DNA of 64,000 bases from NCBI GenBank assembly GCA_913031145.1, contig CAJWCO010000002.1, forward strand, positions 38,648-102,647. Direction: 5' to 3'. Of this stretch, positions 1 through 10,855 are shown piece after piece (position 1 is the first letter of the stretch; each line of letters starts with the position of its first letter). The notes under the pieces were generated by a model, which ran no database searches, was not told where the DNA came from, and saw only the letters and a program-made list of their open reading frames with translations. Origin of the DNA: an uncultured Cellvibrionales bacterium (GTDB taxonomy: Bacteria > Pseudomonadota > Gammaproteobacteria > Pseudomonadales > Porticoccaceae). The position numbers and the translations under genes were made by a program.

Positions 1-1178
1 ACCTGCGACAGCACCTGTACAAACTCATCGTAAAAATCGCGTGTTCGACTGTATCGATGAGGCTGAAAGACCATCACCAAGCGCTTATCGGGCCAGCCAT
101 CACGAGCAGCCTGAATGGTCGCACGGACTTCGGTGGGATGATGCCCATAATCATCGACCAAGACCGCGGTTCCAGATTTGACCACATAGTCGCCAAGAAT
201 TTCAAAGCGCCGTCCAACGCCGGTAAAATTCGCTAATCCATTGATAATCGCGTCATCAGCAATACCCTCATCGCTTGCTACTGCAATAGCCGCCGCCGCA
301 TTAAGCGCGTTGTGACGCCCTGGCATATTGAGGGTGATCGGCAGTGTCGACTGACCATCGGGACGGTCCAACACAAAACTGCATTGCGAGCACGTCGTCG
401 TTATTTCGCGAATTCGGTAAGCGGCGTCAGTATTAAATCCATAGGTCAGCATAGGTCTGGACACCTGCGTTAACATTCCGCGGATAACGACATCGTCCAA
501 GCATAAAACCGCCAGTCCATAAAAAGGTAGGTTATGCAAGAATTCAACATAGGTCTTTTTCAACCGCTCAAAGTCATACGCATAAGTTTCCATGTGGTCG
601 GCTTCAATATTGGTAACCACCGCCACCATCGGCTGCAGGTGTAAGAAGGAGGCATCGCTTTCGTCCGCTTCGGCAATGAGATACTTGCTACCACCCAGCT
701 TGGCGTTCGTACCCGCGCTATTGACTTTTCCTCCCACTACAAACGTGGGGTCGCGCCCGTCCTCGGCAAATATTGCAGTAATTAGACTGGTTGTTGTCGT
801 CTTACCATGGGTTCCCCCCACCGCAATTCCATGACGATAACGCATTAATTCAGCAAGCATTTCAGCCCGCCGAACAACGGGAACACCCTGCGCATGAGCG
901 CGCTTGATTTCGATATTGCTGTCATCGATCGCAGACGACTTAACCACAACATCAGCACCCTCAATATTTGTAGCGAGGTGACCATAGAAAATTTCTACGT
1001 CAAAAGATGCCAAGCGCGCAATATTGCTGTTATGACCGATGTCTGAGCCGGAAATGGTATATCCCTGATTAAGAAGCACTTCGGCAATTCCGCACATACC
1101 ACTGCCGCCAATACCCACAAAATGGATACGCTTAATACGCCGCATATCAGGTTGCTGGGGGAAGTTATGATCCGACAT
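1..1178 (-). CDS. murC: UDP-N-acetylmuramate--L-alanine ligase MurC (C-terminal part outside window)
   Basis: Cytoplasmic ATP-dependent ligase that adds L-Ala to UDP-MurNAc, the first step of peptide stem synthesis. About 392 codons are present out of the usual ~490; the frame is still open at base 1, so the C-terminal domain is cut by the window edge. Near the N-terminus there is the nucleotide-fold motif [10 protein letters not shown], then the ATP-binding loop GTHGKTTTT and the ligase motif EADESDASF, all typical of MurC. The ATG at 1178 lies inside the end of murG (14-bp overlap), which makes translational coupling likely. It is the most distal gene of the dcw operon visible here. Confidence 0.96.
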   Translation of the reverse strand, partial: MSDHNFPQQPDMRRIKRIHFVGIGGSGMCGIAEVLLNQGYTISGSDIGHNSNIARLASFDVEIFYGHLATNIEGADVVVKSSAIDDSNIEIKRAHAQGVPVVRRAEMLAELMRYRHGIAVGGTHGKTTTTSLITAIFAEDGRDPTFVVGGKVNSAGTNAKLGGSKYLIAEADESDASFLHLQPMVAVVTNIEADHMETYAYDFERLKKTYVEFLHNLPFYGLAVLCLDDVVIRGMLTQVSRPMLTYGFNTDAAYRIREITTTCSQCSFVLDRPDGQSTLPITLNMPGRHNALNAAAAIAVASDEGIADDAIINGLANFTGVGRRFEILGDYVVKSGTAVLVDDYGHHPTEVRATIQAARDGWPDKRLVMVFQPHRYSRTRDFYDEFVQVLSQ

Positions 1179-2253
1179 TCAGATACTCCATACATACACT
1201 AGACACGGTCGCCGCAGCATCGCTTTTCGCCCCATCGCGCGCGGCAATTGCCATTCTGAGTCGCTTCTCAGGATGGCTGGCTATATCGAGGATCACATCG
1301 CTCAGCGCCTGTGCCGTCACAGTCGATTGCTGCCGCAATAGCGCCCCACCGCGATCAACTAGCCACTGTCCGTTAGCTGTTTGATGATCGTCTATCGCAT
1401 AGGGAAACGGAATGAACAGCGCCCCAACGCCTGCGGCAGCCACTTCAGCGACCGTCAATGCACCCGCGCGACAGATAACAAAATCGGCCCACGCATACGC
1501 GTCTGCCATATCGTCAATGAACGGCACCACTCGCGCATCAACTGCCAGCGTCGCGTAAACTGCCTTGGTCATAGCCGCATGTGAGCCACCTGCCTGATGT
1601 AAAATATTGGGCCGCAATGATGGATCGATTAGCGCGACCGCCGCCGGAATGAGCTGGTTAACCGCCTTGGCGCCTCGACTGCCTCCGAGAACTAAAAGCC
1701 TCGCCTGACCCCGCCGATCTTTGAGCCTCTGCTGCGGTTCTTGAAGCGCCAAAATTTCTGGGCGCAGCGGGTTCCCACACCATTGCGCCCTCGGTAGCGC
1801 ATCTGGAAATCCCGATAACACGCGCGTCGCAAAACGACTGACGATGCGATTGGTGGTCCCCGCAATGGCATTTTGCTCATGAACAATAATCGGAATGCCT
1901 TTCAGACGAGCAGCAACACCGCCTGGTGCCGACGCAAACCCACCCATTCCCAAAACGACATCTGGTTGGAATTGTCGCATTACGCGCAAAGCCTGCGAAA
2001 TAGAGCGCCACAGTAACAAAGGTGCGCGCATTAGCGCCTTTGGACCGCGACCGCGAACGCCCTCAACCTCTAAGGTATTTAATGGGATATGCTTTGCGGG
2101 AACGAGTTCCGCCTCAATGCCGCGCTGTGTGCCCAGCCATGCGACATCCACGTGCGCCTCTTGCAAACAGTGAGCAACGGCCAAGCCCGGAAAAACATGC
2201 CCCCCCGTGCCACCCGCCATGATTAGAACACGGGCCGATCGTTTGTCATGCAT
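1165..2253 (-). CDS. murG: UDP-N-acetylglucosamine--N-acetylmuramyl-(pentapeptide) pyrophosphoryl-undecaprenol N-acetylglucosamine transferase MurG
   Basis: Peripheral inner-membrane glycosyltransferase that converts lipid I to lipid II using UDP-GlcNAc. The glycine-rich N-terminal loop [11 protein letters not shown] is close to the start, and the C-terminal UDP-GlcNAc site shows the segment [10 protein letters not shown] and the later [13 protein letters not shown] chose the ATG at 2253 (362 aa) because an AGAGAGG ribosome site sits about seven bases before it and E. coli MurG starts at the same point; the frame is open to 2286. It overlaps the ftsW stop by 8 bp and murC by 14 bp. Confidence 0.96.
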   Translation of the reverse strand: MHDKRSARVLIMAGGTGGHVFPGLAVAHCLQEAHVDVAWLGTQRGIEAELVPAKHIPLNTLEVEGVRGRGPKALMRAPLLLWRSISQALRVMRQFQPDVVLGMGGFASAPGGVAARLKGIPIIVHEQNAIAGTTNRIVSRFATRVLSGFPDALPRAQWCGNPLRPEILALQEPQQRLKDRRGQARLLVLGGSRGAKAVNQLIPAAVALIDPSLRPNILHQAGGSHAAMTKAVYATLAVDARVVPFIDDMADAYAWADFVICRAGALTVAEVAAAGVGALFIPFPYAIDDHQTANGQWLVDRGGALLRQQSTVTAQALSDVILDIASHPEKRLRMAIAARDGAKSDAAATVSSVCMEYLNVGS

Positions 2254-3421
2254 GGCGCCACCTCTCTGCATGCTGAGATCTGTCATGAAGATCGTGACTC
2301 AAGCGCATCGCCAAACCCATTGCCATGCAACAGGCAAGCAAACTCGAACCCCCATAACTCACAAAAGGGAGTGTCAGACCTTTGGTGGGTAGGAGGCCCG
2401 CATTGACGCCCATATTAATAAAAGCCTGCCCGCTGATCAGCACACCGAAACCTGCCAGCAAATAGGCGGCATACCATTGCTGCTGCGCCATCGCTCGACG
2501 ACTCAGCTGAAAAATACGCGCAATTAAACCAATAAAAGTCAGCACCGCGAGCACCACACCGACAAAACCAAATTCTTCTGCAAAAATTGCGAAGAGAAAG
2601 TCAGTGTGCGCCTCTGGCAAATAGTGCATTTTTTGCACGGATTGCCCCAACCCGAGCCCCCACCATTCGCCGCGTCCAAAGGCAATGAGCGACTGCGTCA
2701 ATTGATATCCAGCACCATATGGATCCGCCCAGGGGTCGAGAAAACTGATCAGTCTTGCCAGACGATATTGGGCGGCCTCAGCCAAAAACCACAGGCCTGT
2801 CGTTGCAGCGACCACTAAAGACGTATAAAGCCCCAGACTCGCTCCACCGATAAAGAACAGTGTCATAAAAATACCGCCTATCACCACCACAGACCCATAG
2901 TCTGGCTCGACAAGCAATAGCGCAAACAACACCAACATCGCCAACATTATTCCGGAGACTTTGCGCCAGTCATCTGCCAAAACGTTCCGATTCTTTGCAA
3001 AGAATCGCGCCAAATAAATCGTGACGGCCACCTTGACTAATTCAGACACCTGCAGCGTCATACCGCCCACTGCGAGCCAGCGACGGCTCCCATTGACCTC
3101 GCGCCCTACACCAGGAAGAAGGACAAGCACCAGCAACACAAAGGACATAAAAATCCAAAGATTGCTGTATTTAGCCCACCAATTGGCAGAGACAAAAAAG
3201 ACCGACGCCATTGCTGTGCAACCCAGTAAGACATAAAACATATGGCGCTTGACCAAAAAAAATGCGTTACCAAAGCGATAGTCCGCAAAGCTGAATGATG
3301 CCGAGGCGACCATCACCAAGCCGAGCGACAAAAGTGCCATGGTCGGCACCAGCAAATAAGGGTCGACATACCAACGCCGTAAGGCGACGTCAATATCGAA
3401 CCGCGCCGCGGTGATATTCAT
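2246..3421 (-). CDS. ftsW: Lipid II polymerase / division protein FtsW (SEDS family)
   Basis: Polytopic inner-membrane glycosyltransferase of the SEDS family that works with FtsI in septal peptidoglycan synthesis. The 391-aa product is almost entirely hydrophobic, with about ten membrane segments. It contains SEDS-type signatures such as the GREVNGSRRWL loop and the C-terminal LPTKGLTLPFVSYGGSSLL. The ATG at 3421 overlaps the murD stop by 4 bp (ATGA arrangement), which is why this start is preferred to an upstream in-frame one at 3478. The stop overlaps murG. Confidence 0.96.
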   Translation of the reverse strand: MNITAARFDIDVALRRWYVDPYLLVPTMALLSLGLVMVASASFSFADYRFGNAFFLVKRHMFYVLLGCTAMASVFFVSANWWAKYSNLWIFMSFVLLVLVLLPGVGREVNGSRRWLAVGGMTLQVSELVKVAVTIYLARFFAKNRNVLADDWRKVSGIMLAMLVLFALLLVEPDYGSVVVIGGIFMTLFFIGGASLGLYTSLVVAATTGLWFLAEAAQYRLARLISFLDPWADPYGAGYQLTQSLIAFGRGEWWGLGLGQSVQKMHYLPEAHTDFLFAIFAEEFGFVGVVLAVLTFIGLIARIFQLSRRAMAQQQWYAAYLLAGFGVLISGQAFINMGVNAGLLPTKGLTLPFVSYGGSSLLACCMAMGLAMRLSHDLHDRSQHAERWRHA

Positions 3422-4812
3422 AGATGCTCCGAGCACGAGGCGGCCGGATAAAGGCGATGCACTGCAGCTTGAAAACAACGACCTCGGTGGGCGAAGTCAT
3501 CAAACATATCAAAGCTAGTGCATGCGGGCGAAAGTAATACAACGTCCCCTTTTTCCGCCAGATCACGTGCAGCCTTTACACAATCCTCAAGAGTCGGTAA
3601 GCAAGTGGATGGCGTAGTCGGGTGCAAAATATCTCGCAAATGAGGGGCCATTTCACCGATCAGAAAAGAATGTTTGACGGCCGGCGCTACTGCATTCGCC
3701 AGCATCGCAAAATCTTCACCTTTGGCGCGTCCACCCGCAATTAAAACGATATTTTTCTTATCCCCATCGGCAAAGCCCTCGACGGCAGCACAAACAGCAC
3801 CCACATTAGTTGCCTTGGAATCGTCGATATACATAACGCCCTCGATACAGGCTACTTTTTGACAGCGATGGGGTAATCCAGAAAAATCTTTTAGTGTTGC
3901 CAACATGGCCGGTGTTGGTAATCCAATGCACGTCCCAAGTGCCAGCGCGGCCAATGCATTGTCAATATTGTGACGTCCCTCAAGCGCAATTTCAGCCGCT
4001 GGCATTAAGCCTTGGCGCGCTTGCATAAGCCACGTTTGACCGTCCACCATACCGACACCGAAATGACCGTCACATGGCATGTCTGCACCAAAACTCACCC
4101 GTTTTACAGCGCTGGCTTCTTCGGGGTAAGTGAACGCATCGCGACGATTGACCACCGCATATTCGGCACCTGTGAAGATACGCTGTTTGGCCGTTAGGTA
4201 AGTCTGGAAGTCGCCATAGCGATCAAGGTGGTCGGGACTTACATTTAAAATTGTACACACCTGATTAAAGGCTCCGGGAAACAACTCTAGTTGAAAACTC
4301 GAGAGTTCCAAAACATAGAGTTCACAATCACTCGCTAAAAGATCTAGTGCGGGGGTACCGAGATTCCCCCCAACGCGGACCCTGATATCCGAATTGCGGG
4401 CCATTTCCCCAAGCAGAGTAGTCACCGTGCTTTTTCCATTGGAACCCGTAATCGCGACGACCGGCGCATCGGCCTGCTGGTAAAAAAGCTCGAGATCGCC
4501 GATCAGGCGAATACCCCGCGACTTGGCCGCCGCCAAGACGGGATCGTCTAGGGCAATCCCAGGACTTACAACGATCGTTTCAACTCCCTCGAACAGCAGG
4601 TCATGACACGTGCCAAGACGGATAGGATGGTTCGGATACAGGGACTTGACCTCGGCTAAAGCGGGCGGGGGCTGACGGGTATCAGCCCACGTAAAGTCAA
4701 TGTCCCGAGCACTAAAAAAGCGGGCAACAGAAAGCCCGGTGGCGCCCATACCGAGAATTGCGGTGGAACTATCGCAACCTCTTTGACCCTGTATATCCGT
4801 CGATTTAATCAT
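3418..4812 (-). CDS. murD: UDP-N-acetylmuramoylalanine--D-glutamate ligase MurD
   Basis: Cytoplasmic ligase adding D-Glu to UDP-MurNAc-L-Ala. Motifs seen: an N-terminal Rossmann segment (ILGMGATGLS), the ATP loop GSNGKSTVT, the substrate motif NVSPDHLDRYG, and a C-terminal segment with LLSPACTSFDMF. The predicted 464-aa length is a little above the E. coli protein. The ATG at 4812 is two bases after the mraY stop; upstream in-frame extension to 4902 would lie inside mraY and is not needed. Confidence 0.96.
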   Translation of the reverse strand: MIKSTDIQGQRGCDSSTAILGMGATGLSVARFFSARDIDFTWADTRQPPPALAEVKSLYPNHPIRLGTCHDLLFEGVETIVVSPGIALDDPVLAAAKSRGIRLIGDLELFYQQADAPVVAITGSNGKSTVTTLLGEMARNSDIRVRVGGNLGTPALDLLASDCELYVLELSSFQLELFPGAFNQVCTILNVSPDHLDRYGDFQTYLTAKQRIFTGAEYAVVNRRDAFTYPEEASAVKRVSFGADMPCDGHFGVGMVDGQTWLMQARQGLMPAAEIALEGRHNIDNALAALALGTCIGLPTPAMLATLKDFSGLPHRCQKVACIEGVMYIDDSKATNVGAVCAAVEGFADGDKKNIVLIAGGRAKGEDFAMLANAVAPAVKHSFLIGEMAPHLRDILHPTTPSTCLPTLEDCVKAARDLAEKGDVVLLSPACTSFDMFDDFAHRGRCFQAAVHRLYPAASCSEHL

Positions 4813-4814
4813 GA

Positions 4815-5897
4815 TTAACGCAACTTCAACGTGGCTAGGCCAATTAAAACCAGCACTAACGTGATAATCCAAAAACGTACGATCACCCGAGGCTCTGGCC
4901 ACCCTTTTAATTCGAAGTGATGATGCAGCGGTGCCATTCTAAAAATCCGCTTACCCGTCAATTTAAATGACACCACTTGAATGATCACGGAAACAGTTTC
5001 CATAACGAAAACTCCGCCCATGATAAAAAGTACGATTTCCTGCCTGACAATCACAGCAATCACGCCCAACGCGGCACCCAACGCCAGCGCGCCGACGTCA
5101 CCCATAAAAATCATCGCTGGGTACGTGTTAAACCACAAAAACCCCAAGCCTGCCCCACACAGAGCCGCAGTGAATATCAGCAACTCTCCCGCGCCGCTGA
5201 TAAAGGGTATATTGAGATAATTGGCAAACTGATAATTTCCGCTTAAATAAGCAAAGATGCCCAGCGCACCGCCGACGAGGACCGAGGGCATAATCGCTAA
5301 ACCATCTAATCCGTCGGTTAAATTTACGGCGTTACTTGTGCCCACAATGACAAAATAAGTCAGCACGACAAAAAATGGACCCATGTTCACGGCAACGGTT
5401 TTGAAAAATGGCAAAATCAAAGCAGTTTCGGCAGGAGTTTGTGCAGTGCTGTAAAGGACTAGCGCAGCACCCAATCCAAAAATTGACTGCCAAAAGTATT
5501 TCCAACGCGCGGGTAATCCTCGCGAATCCTTTTCTACCACCTTACGATAATCATCGACCCATCCCACCCAGCCGAAGGCAAAAGTCACGCCTAACACGAT
5601 CCACACGTGTCGATTTCCCAAGTCTGCCCAGAGAAGCGTGCTCGCAAATATAGCGATGAGAATCAGTACCCCGCCCATAGTCGGTGTGCCGGCTTTGGCG
5701 AGGTGCGTTTGCGGTCCATCGTTACGAATCGTTTGACCAATCTGCAAATAATTTAATCGCCGAATCACCATTGGGCCAAAAATCCAGCAGATACTGAGGG
5801 CTGTCAGCACTGACATAATCCCGCGGAGCGTGAGGTACTGGAATACAGACAATGGACTGTAATATTGACTGAGATACTCGCTCAACCAAACTAGCAT
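4815..5897 (-). CDS. mraY: Phospho-N-acetylmuramoyl-pentapeptide-transferase MraY
   Basis: Integral membrane enzyme that transfers phospho-MurNAc-pentapeptide to undecaprenyl phosphate to give lipid I. At 360 aa it equals E. coli MraY, and the N-terminus [16 protein letters not shown] is nearly collinear with it. The family motifs GTPTMGG, the aspartate-rich [10 protein letters not shown] and the C-terminal APLHHHFE are present, with about ten membrane segments. The start overlaps the murF stop by 7 bp. Confidence 0.98.
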   Translation of the reverse strand: MLVWLSEYLSQYYSPLSVFQYLTLRGIMSVLTALSICWIFGPMVIRRLNYLQIGQTIRNDGPQTHLAKAGTPTMGGVLILIAIFASTLLWADLGNRHVWIVLGVTFAFGWVGWVDDYRKVVEKDSRGLPARWKYFWQSIFGLGAALVLYSTAQTPAETALILPFFKTVAVNMGPFFVVLTYFVIVGTSNAVNLTDGLDGLAIMPSVLVGGALGIFAYLSGNYQFANYLNIPFISGAGELLIFTAALCGAGLGFLWFNTYPAMIFMGDVGALALGAALGVIAVIVRQEIVLFIMGGVFVMETVSVIIQVVSFKLTGKRIFRMAPLHHHFELKGWPEPRVIVRFWIITLVLVLIGLATLKLR

Positions 5898-7264
5898 GAC
5901 GGCATGACTCCTTGCTCAAGAACTTTTACCACCCGTTCCATCGCGGAACTGCGTGATCCTTTAACTAAAAAAGTGGCTACAGAACCGCCCTCCAAGTCAC
6001 GTAAATGTCGACTTAAATCATCCAGCGTATCGAAATGTTTCCCGCCAAATATACCGCTTGCATAGGCGCTCATGGTGCCCAACGTTAGTAGCTCATCGAC
6101 GCCTGCCAAACGTGCGTAATCGCCCACGCTACAATGCATTTTTTGTGCGTCAGCACCCAATTCAGCCATATCACCGAGCACCAGAACACGACGCCCTTTG
6201 CGTGCCACCAACACATCAACCGCGGCTTTCACAGACTCCGGGCTCGCATTATAGGTATCGTCTATCAACCAACTTCCAGAGACGAGCGGTCGGCCCTGCA
6301 ATCGCCCGGCCAACGGCTTTAAGGCGCCAAGACCCGTAACCACATGCCAAATTTGGGCTCCTGCCGCCATAGCGCAAGCGGCAGCCGCTAGGGCATTGGC
6401 AACGGTATGTCTTCCAGGTATTGTCAGTATCACAGGCCAGCGACCTGCATTCTCCAGACGACTTCCAACGCGCAACACAAAGCAATAGCAGCCGTGGTCA
6501 TCGACCTCCAACGCATCAGCGAATAAATCTGCGTCGTCGTGGACCATCGAAAACGTTAAGAAATGTCGTTTGCCGATTTGCTCCCGCCATGCCTCAAAAT
6601 AGGGCAAATCACGATTGAGTACGGCTGTACCCTCATCTGGTAGATTTTGATAAATCTCCGATTTCGCGGATGCCGTCCCCTGCAAACTACCAAAACTGGC
6701 TATGTGCGCGCTTTGAATATTATTGACTAAAGTGATATCGGGACGCGCTATTGTGCACAAGTGGTCAATGTCGCCTGACGCCCGAGCACCCATTTCAAGA
6801 ACCAAATAGTCCGCGTCATCCGGACATGACAAAACTGTTAAAGGTAACCCTATTTGATTGTTATAATTGCCTTGCGTTGCATGCGTCCGGCCACCCAGAT
6901 TCAGAATGGCGGCAATGAATTCCTTCACTGACGTTTTTCCGCTGCTACCCGTAATGGCAATAACGGGGCCAAAAAAAACTGTGCGGCGCAATTGGGCTAG
7001 CCATCCCAACGCCTGAGTGGTGTCGGGCACAACCCACTGTGTAATGGGTCTGTGTTTATCTGGATGGGACACTACTGCTGCAGCAATTTTGTCGGCAACC
7101 AGAGGAATAAAATCGTGTGCATCATGGTTTTCACCCTGAAGCGCGACGAATAAGTCACCGTCTTGAGCCTGACGGCTGTCAATGCACACACGCCGAAAAT
7201 GCGCGCCGGGATTCACGAGCGTCCCACCAAACGTGTCCGCAGCATGAGTCAATAACGGCATCAT
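5891..7264 (-). CDS. murF: UDP-N-acetylmuramoyl-tripeptide--D-alanyl-D-alanine ligase MurF
   Basis: Cytoplasmic ligase that attaches D-Ala-D-Ala to the UDP-MurNAc tripeptide. The 457-aa protein has the ATP loop [10 protein letters not shown] near residue 110, a following [11 protein letters not shown] segment characteristic of MurF, and the [10 protein letters not shown] motif in the C-terminal third. Overlaps of 4 bp with murE upstream and 7 bp with mraY downstream support translational coupling in the operon. Confidence 0.97.
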   Translation of the reverse strand: MMPLLTHAADTFGGTLVNPGAHFRRVCIDSRQAQDGDLFVALQGENHDAHDFIPLVADKIAAAVVSHPDKHRPITQWVVPDTTQALGWLAQLRRTVFFGPVIAITGSSGKTSVKEFIAAILNLGGRTHATQGNYNNQIGLPLTVLSCPDDADYLVLEMGARASGDIDHLCTIARPDITLVNNIQSAHIASFGSLQGTASAKSEIYQNLPDEGTAVLNRDLPYFEAWREQIGKRHFLTFSMVHDDADLFADALEVDDHGCYCFVLRVGSRLENAGRWPVILTIPGRHTVANALAAAACAMAAGAQIWHVVTGLGALKPLAGRLQGRPLVSGSWLIDDTYNASPESVKAAVDVLVARKGRRVLVLGDMAELGADAQKMHCSVGDYARLAGVDELLTLGTMSAYASGIFGGKHFDTLDDLSRHLRDLEGGSVATFLVKGSRSSAMERVVKVLEQGVMPSC

Positions 7265-8787
7265 AGGGGGGCCACCTGTCTGTCTCGCAGTGCCAAACGC
7301 GCCTGCACCTGGTCACTGAACGACAAGCGACGATCTGCTAGCTGCTGATAACCCTCGTGCCCCTTACCCGCAATCAACACCATATCTTCAGAACTCGCAG
7401 AGAATATAGCGCGCCGAATCGCGGCACGGCGGTCTATCTCTACGCTGGCACGGCCCATAATTCCGCGCTCGATATGCGCTATAATGGCATGCTCCGACTC
7501 AGTTCGCGGATTGTCACTGGTCAGTACAACGCGGTCTGCATAGCGTTCTGCTATCGAACCCATTTTTGCGCGTTTACCAATATCGCGCTCACCACCACAG
7601 CCAAATACCACCCAGATCTTGGCCCTACAATGCGCTCGCAGTGTAATGAGTACCTTTTCTAAAGCATCTGGCGTGTGCGCGAAATCGACTACAACACTTG
7701 GCCCATGCGCCGTATCCACCAGCTCCATTCGACCAGCTGCGGGCCGGAGGGATGGAATATGCCGGAGAATTGAGCCGAAAGGATAATGCGCGCCCGTGGC
7801 TGCTAACACCGCCAATACATTGGCCAAATTGAATTGTCCGACCAACTGCGAGCACAGCTCGCCCGAACCCCATGGGGTCGTAACGCTCGCCTTGATTCCT
7901 TGCGCGTTGAGATCAACCGATGTGCAAAAGACGTCGGCCTTGGGATTGTCGAGACTGTACGTATAAGTCGCTACCGACGACGACATTCGGGTGACCAACT
8001 TGCGCCCAAAACTATCGTCATAATTGATGACTGCTTGCCGAAGACCAGGCATCTGGAAGAGGCGCGCCTTAGCCTCACCATAGGAATCCATGTCCTGATG
8101 GTAATCGAGGTGGTCGCGACTTAAATTGGTAAATATCGCGGTATCAACACCCACTGCCTCAATCCGACCCTGCAAGAGACCATGTGATGATGCCTCTAAA
8201 GCAACACATCGAGCACCTGAATCGCGCAATTCTGCTAATATTCGTTGTGTTGTAATCGCATCTGGCGTGGTATATCCAGTCTCTTGAAATGCTACGTCGG
8301 GTAGCTCGTTCTCGCCTCTGCGAGCCAACCCATAGCCGAGCGTACCCAAATACGCGGAGGGGTCCCCCAAAAACTCCAGCAAATGCGACAACATCCAGCA
8401 ACATGACGTCTTACCATTGGTACCCGTAACCGCAATCGTGCGAAGGTCTTTGGACGGCATCTGATAAAATTTTGCCGCTAAACCTGATAGTGACATCGCC
8501 AAATTAGAAATAGGAATCATGGGCAAGCGAGGATCGAGGGTCGTGAGCGTGTCTTGGTCATCTGCATCAATCGCAACAGCAACGGCCCCGCGCTCTGACG
8601 CTTCGGCTATGTACTCCGTACCGGAGGTGTTTGCGCCTGATAATGCAAAAAATAAATTACCAGGCTGCACTTTTCGACTATCTTGACATAGCGCTGAAAT
8701 CGGCGTTTTGAAAAGCCCCCGAGGACACACCATATCACCAAGTAGCTCGCCAAGTGTCACGCTTATGGGTGCAGATCGACTCATCAT
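7261..8787 (-). CDS. murE: UDP-N-acetylmuramoyl-tripeptide synthetase MurE, meso-diaminopimelate type
   Basis: Adds the third residue of the peptide stem. The ATP loop GTNGKTSCCW and the MurE segment SSHGLLQGR are present. The C-terminal motif DNPRTE, with its DNPR core, is the known signature for meso-diaminopimelate specificity, so the organism should have Gram-negative-type direct cross-links. Length 508 aa. The start overlaps ftsI by 4 bp; the second codon is also ATG and could be the start instead. Confidence 0.97.
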   Translation of the reverse strand: MMSRSAPISVTLGELLGDMVCPRGLFKTPISALCQDSRKVQPGNLFFALSGANTSGTEYIAEASERGAVAVAIDADDQDTLTTLDPRLPMIPISNLAMSLSGLAAKFYQMPSKDLRTIAVTGTNGKTSCCWMLSHLLEFLGDPSAYLGTLGYGLARRGENELPDVAFQETGYTTPDAITTQRILAELRDSGARCVALEASSHGLLQGRIEAVGVDTAIFTNLSRDHLDYHQDMDSYGEAKARLFQMPGLRQAVINYDDSFGRKLVTRMSSSVATYTYSLDNPKADVFCTSVDLNAQGIKASVTTPWGSGELCSQLVGQFNLANVLAVLAATGAHYPFGSILRHIPSLRPAAGRMELVDTAHGPSVVVDFAHTPDALEKVLITLRAHCRAKIWVVFGCGGERDIGKRAKMGSIAERYADRVVLTSDNPRTESEHAIIAHIERGIMGRASVEIDRRAAIRRAIFSASSEDMVLIAGKGHEGYQQLADRRLSFSDQVQARLALRDRQVAPL

Positions 8788-10538
8788 GACTCGCTCTTCT
8801 TTTCGACGGCCATTAAGCGGCTTAATAGCGCCGACTGCGTGCCATCAGAGTCAGGAGGCACTTGTAATAACCGCAGCGCATTACTGGTAACTTCCGAAAA
8901 TACCGGCGCTGCCACCAAACCCCCAAAATAGTTACCATGCGCGGGCTCATCAATCACAACGACGGTGACAAGCCTTGGGTGGGTTGCCGGTGCTAAACCT
9001 GCAAACGTCGCAGTGTAGCGGTCTTTAGCGTAGCCACCGCCAGCTTTGACTTTGTGTAAAGTTCCCGTCTTCCCCGCTACCGTATATCCCTCAATCATCG
9101 CCTTACTGCCCGTCCCTTGGCTGCTTGTGGCGATTTGCAACATGCCGCGAACCGTTTCCACCAGTCGGGGATCGAACAAGTGCGCACCCGTAAATCGTTC
9201 GTCATTGGCGATAAGAGACACTTCCCGACGCACACCATTATTGGCCAGCACAGCGTATGCACGCGCTAATTGAAGTGACGTCACGTTAAACCCATAGCCA
9301 AACGCGAAAGTCGCCTGAGTGACGGCATCCCATGTCGTATGTGCCGGCAAATTACCCACCGCCTCAGCGGGGAAACCGCTACCGGTACTTTCTCCTAAAC
9401 CGATTTTTTCAAACAGCTGTCGGGTTTTTTCTGGATCTAATTGCAGCGCAATCTTAGTGGTACCCACCTGACTGGACTTCGCCAAAATCTGTGTAAGATT
9501 AAGGCGCCCATAGTCATCTGCATCGACGAAAGTCTTATAATCGACCTTTAAATAACCGGGGCTGGTGTCGACCTCAGAGTCGAGATCAAACAGTCCAGAT
9601 TGAAGGGCAGCAAGAATCGTGAACGGCTTGACGGTCGACCCAGGTTCAATTAAATCGAGCATTGCGCGGTTACGAATAGCACCTGGCTTAAATGCTGACC
9701 GATCGTTGGGGTTAAATGATGGCTGATTGGCCATCGCCAAAACCTCGCCGGAGGCGACATCTAGCACCACGACGGAGCCTGATTTCGCGCCATGTTTTTG
9801 TACCGCCCCTTTCAGGGCACGGTAGGCTGCGTACTGTACCCGCAGGTCAATACTCAAACGCAGTTCCCGGCCCGGCTTAGCCGCTTTGATGAGCGACAAA
9901 TCCTTGATGACACGACCGGTTTCATCTTGCAATATTTTTCGATTACCCAACTCACCGCTCAGCCATGCATCGTAAGCAAGCTCGATCCCTTCCTGACCCG
10001 CATCATCTTTGTCGGTGATGCCGACTAACTGCGCCGTCACCTCACCCGCAGGATAAAAACGTTTGTAATCTTTGCGCGAACTGACGCCAGGAATTCGAAG
10101 CGCAAGAACGGCTTCTGCCTCCTCAACAGGAAGCTGTTTAGACAACACCATAAAAGACTTTTTGCGGTAGCGCGCCAATTTGTCATGCAACGCCGTCACC
10201 GAAATATCTAAGGCGCTCGCAAGCACTTCTAGTTGCTCCTGACTCGCGGCCGACTGCAGTCTTTTTGGGTCTGCTATGAGTGTTGTAACTGGAATGCTGA
10301 GTGCGAGCGGCTCGCCATTACGGTCTGCGATGACCCCGCGATAGGCCGGTATAACTTGCTGCCGAATCGCCCTTGAGTCGCCCTGATCACGCAAGAACGC
10401 ACCGCCCTTCGCGGCGTCTGGGAATACTTGCAACTGGGCGATCTTTGCGATCAACATGAGCGGTAGAGTGATCAAGACCAAAGCAACAAGCCAGAAACGC
10501 CCGCTTGGAATCGGTTTTTCGATGAGCTTACGAACCAT
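8784..10538 (-). CDS. ftsI: Septal peptidoglycan transpeptidase FtsI (PBP3)
   Basis: Bitopic inner-membrane class B penicillin-binding protein that cross-links septal peptidoglycan together with FtsW. The 584-aa protein has one membrane anchor at about residues 15-35, a pedestal domain, then the transpeptidase domain. Catalytic motifs: STVK at 301-304 with Ser301 the acylated serine, and KTG at 490-492. The middle motif reads SSQ at 355-357, where E. coli has SSN; Gln for Asn here is unusual (see findings). It starts two bases after the ftsL stop. Confidence 0.96.
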   Translation of the reverse strand: MVRKLIEKPIPSGRFWLVALVLITLPLMLIAKIAQLQVFPDAAKGGAFLRDQGDSRAIRQQVIPAYRGVIADRNGEPLALSIPVTTLIADPKRLQSAASQEQLEVLASALDISVTALHDKLARYRKKSFMVLSKQLPVEEAEAVLALRIPGVSSRKDYKRFYPAGEVTAQLVGITDKDDAGQEGIELAYDAWLSGELGNRKILQDETGRVIKDLSLIKAAKPGRELRLSIDLRVQYAAYRALKGAVQKHGAKSGSVVVLDVASGEVLAMANQPSFNPNDRSAFKPGAIRNRAMLDLIEPGSTVKPFTILAALQSGLFDLDSEVDTSPGYLKVDYKTFVDADDYGRLNLTQILAKSSQVGTTKIALQLDPEKTRQLFEKIGLGESTGSGFPAEAVGNLPAHTTWDAVTQATFAFGYGFNVTSLQLARAYAVLANNGVRREVSLIANDERFTGAHLFDPRLVETVRGMLQIATSSQGTGSKAMIEGYTVAGKTGTLHKVKAGGGYAKDRYTATFAGLAPATHPRLVTVVVIDEPAHGNYFGGLVAAPVFSEVTSNALRLLQVPPDSDGTQSALLSRLMAVEKKSES

Positions 10539-10540
10539 CC

Positions 10541-10855
10541 CTATAGCCCCCCTGAGCGCATCTGATCAACCAATACAATCTCACTTGCCACTGGGCTGAG
10601 CATGCCCAGTTCATCTTCCGCAAGACGCTCTACGCGCTGTAGAGAACCCCAAGCACTCTGCTCCAAGACATATCGACCATAATCCGCTTGTAATTGGTGA
10701 CCCAACCTTTCTGCCGCGGCGAGTTGTGCGTAGTTTTCTCGACACAGATGACTCGAATAAGCAACGGATAACGCAGTAACTATCACCATCATCCACAGCA
10801 CCAAAAGTTTTAAAAGGGCGATAAAGAGAGGATTTTCTGCAACGTATGCTCTCAT
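10541..10855 (-). CDS. ftsL: Cell division protein FtsL
   Basis: Small bitopic divisome protein that forms a complex with FtsB and FtsQ and helps activate FtsWI. The 104-aa product has a short cytoplasmic end, one membrane helix at about residues 10-32 (LLKLLVLWMMVIVTALSVAY) and a periplasmic coiled-coil-like segment. FtsL sequences diverge strongly, so the call rests on size, topology and position between rsmH and ftsI. The start overlaps rsmH by 4 bp. Confidence 0.9.
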   Translation of the reverse strand: MRAYVAENPLFIALLKLLVLWMMVIVTALSVAYSSHLCRENYAQLAAAERLGHQLQADYGRYVLEQSAWGSLQRVERLAEDELGMLSPVASEIVLVDQMRSGGL

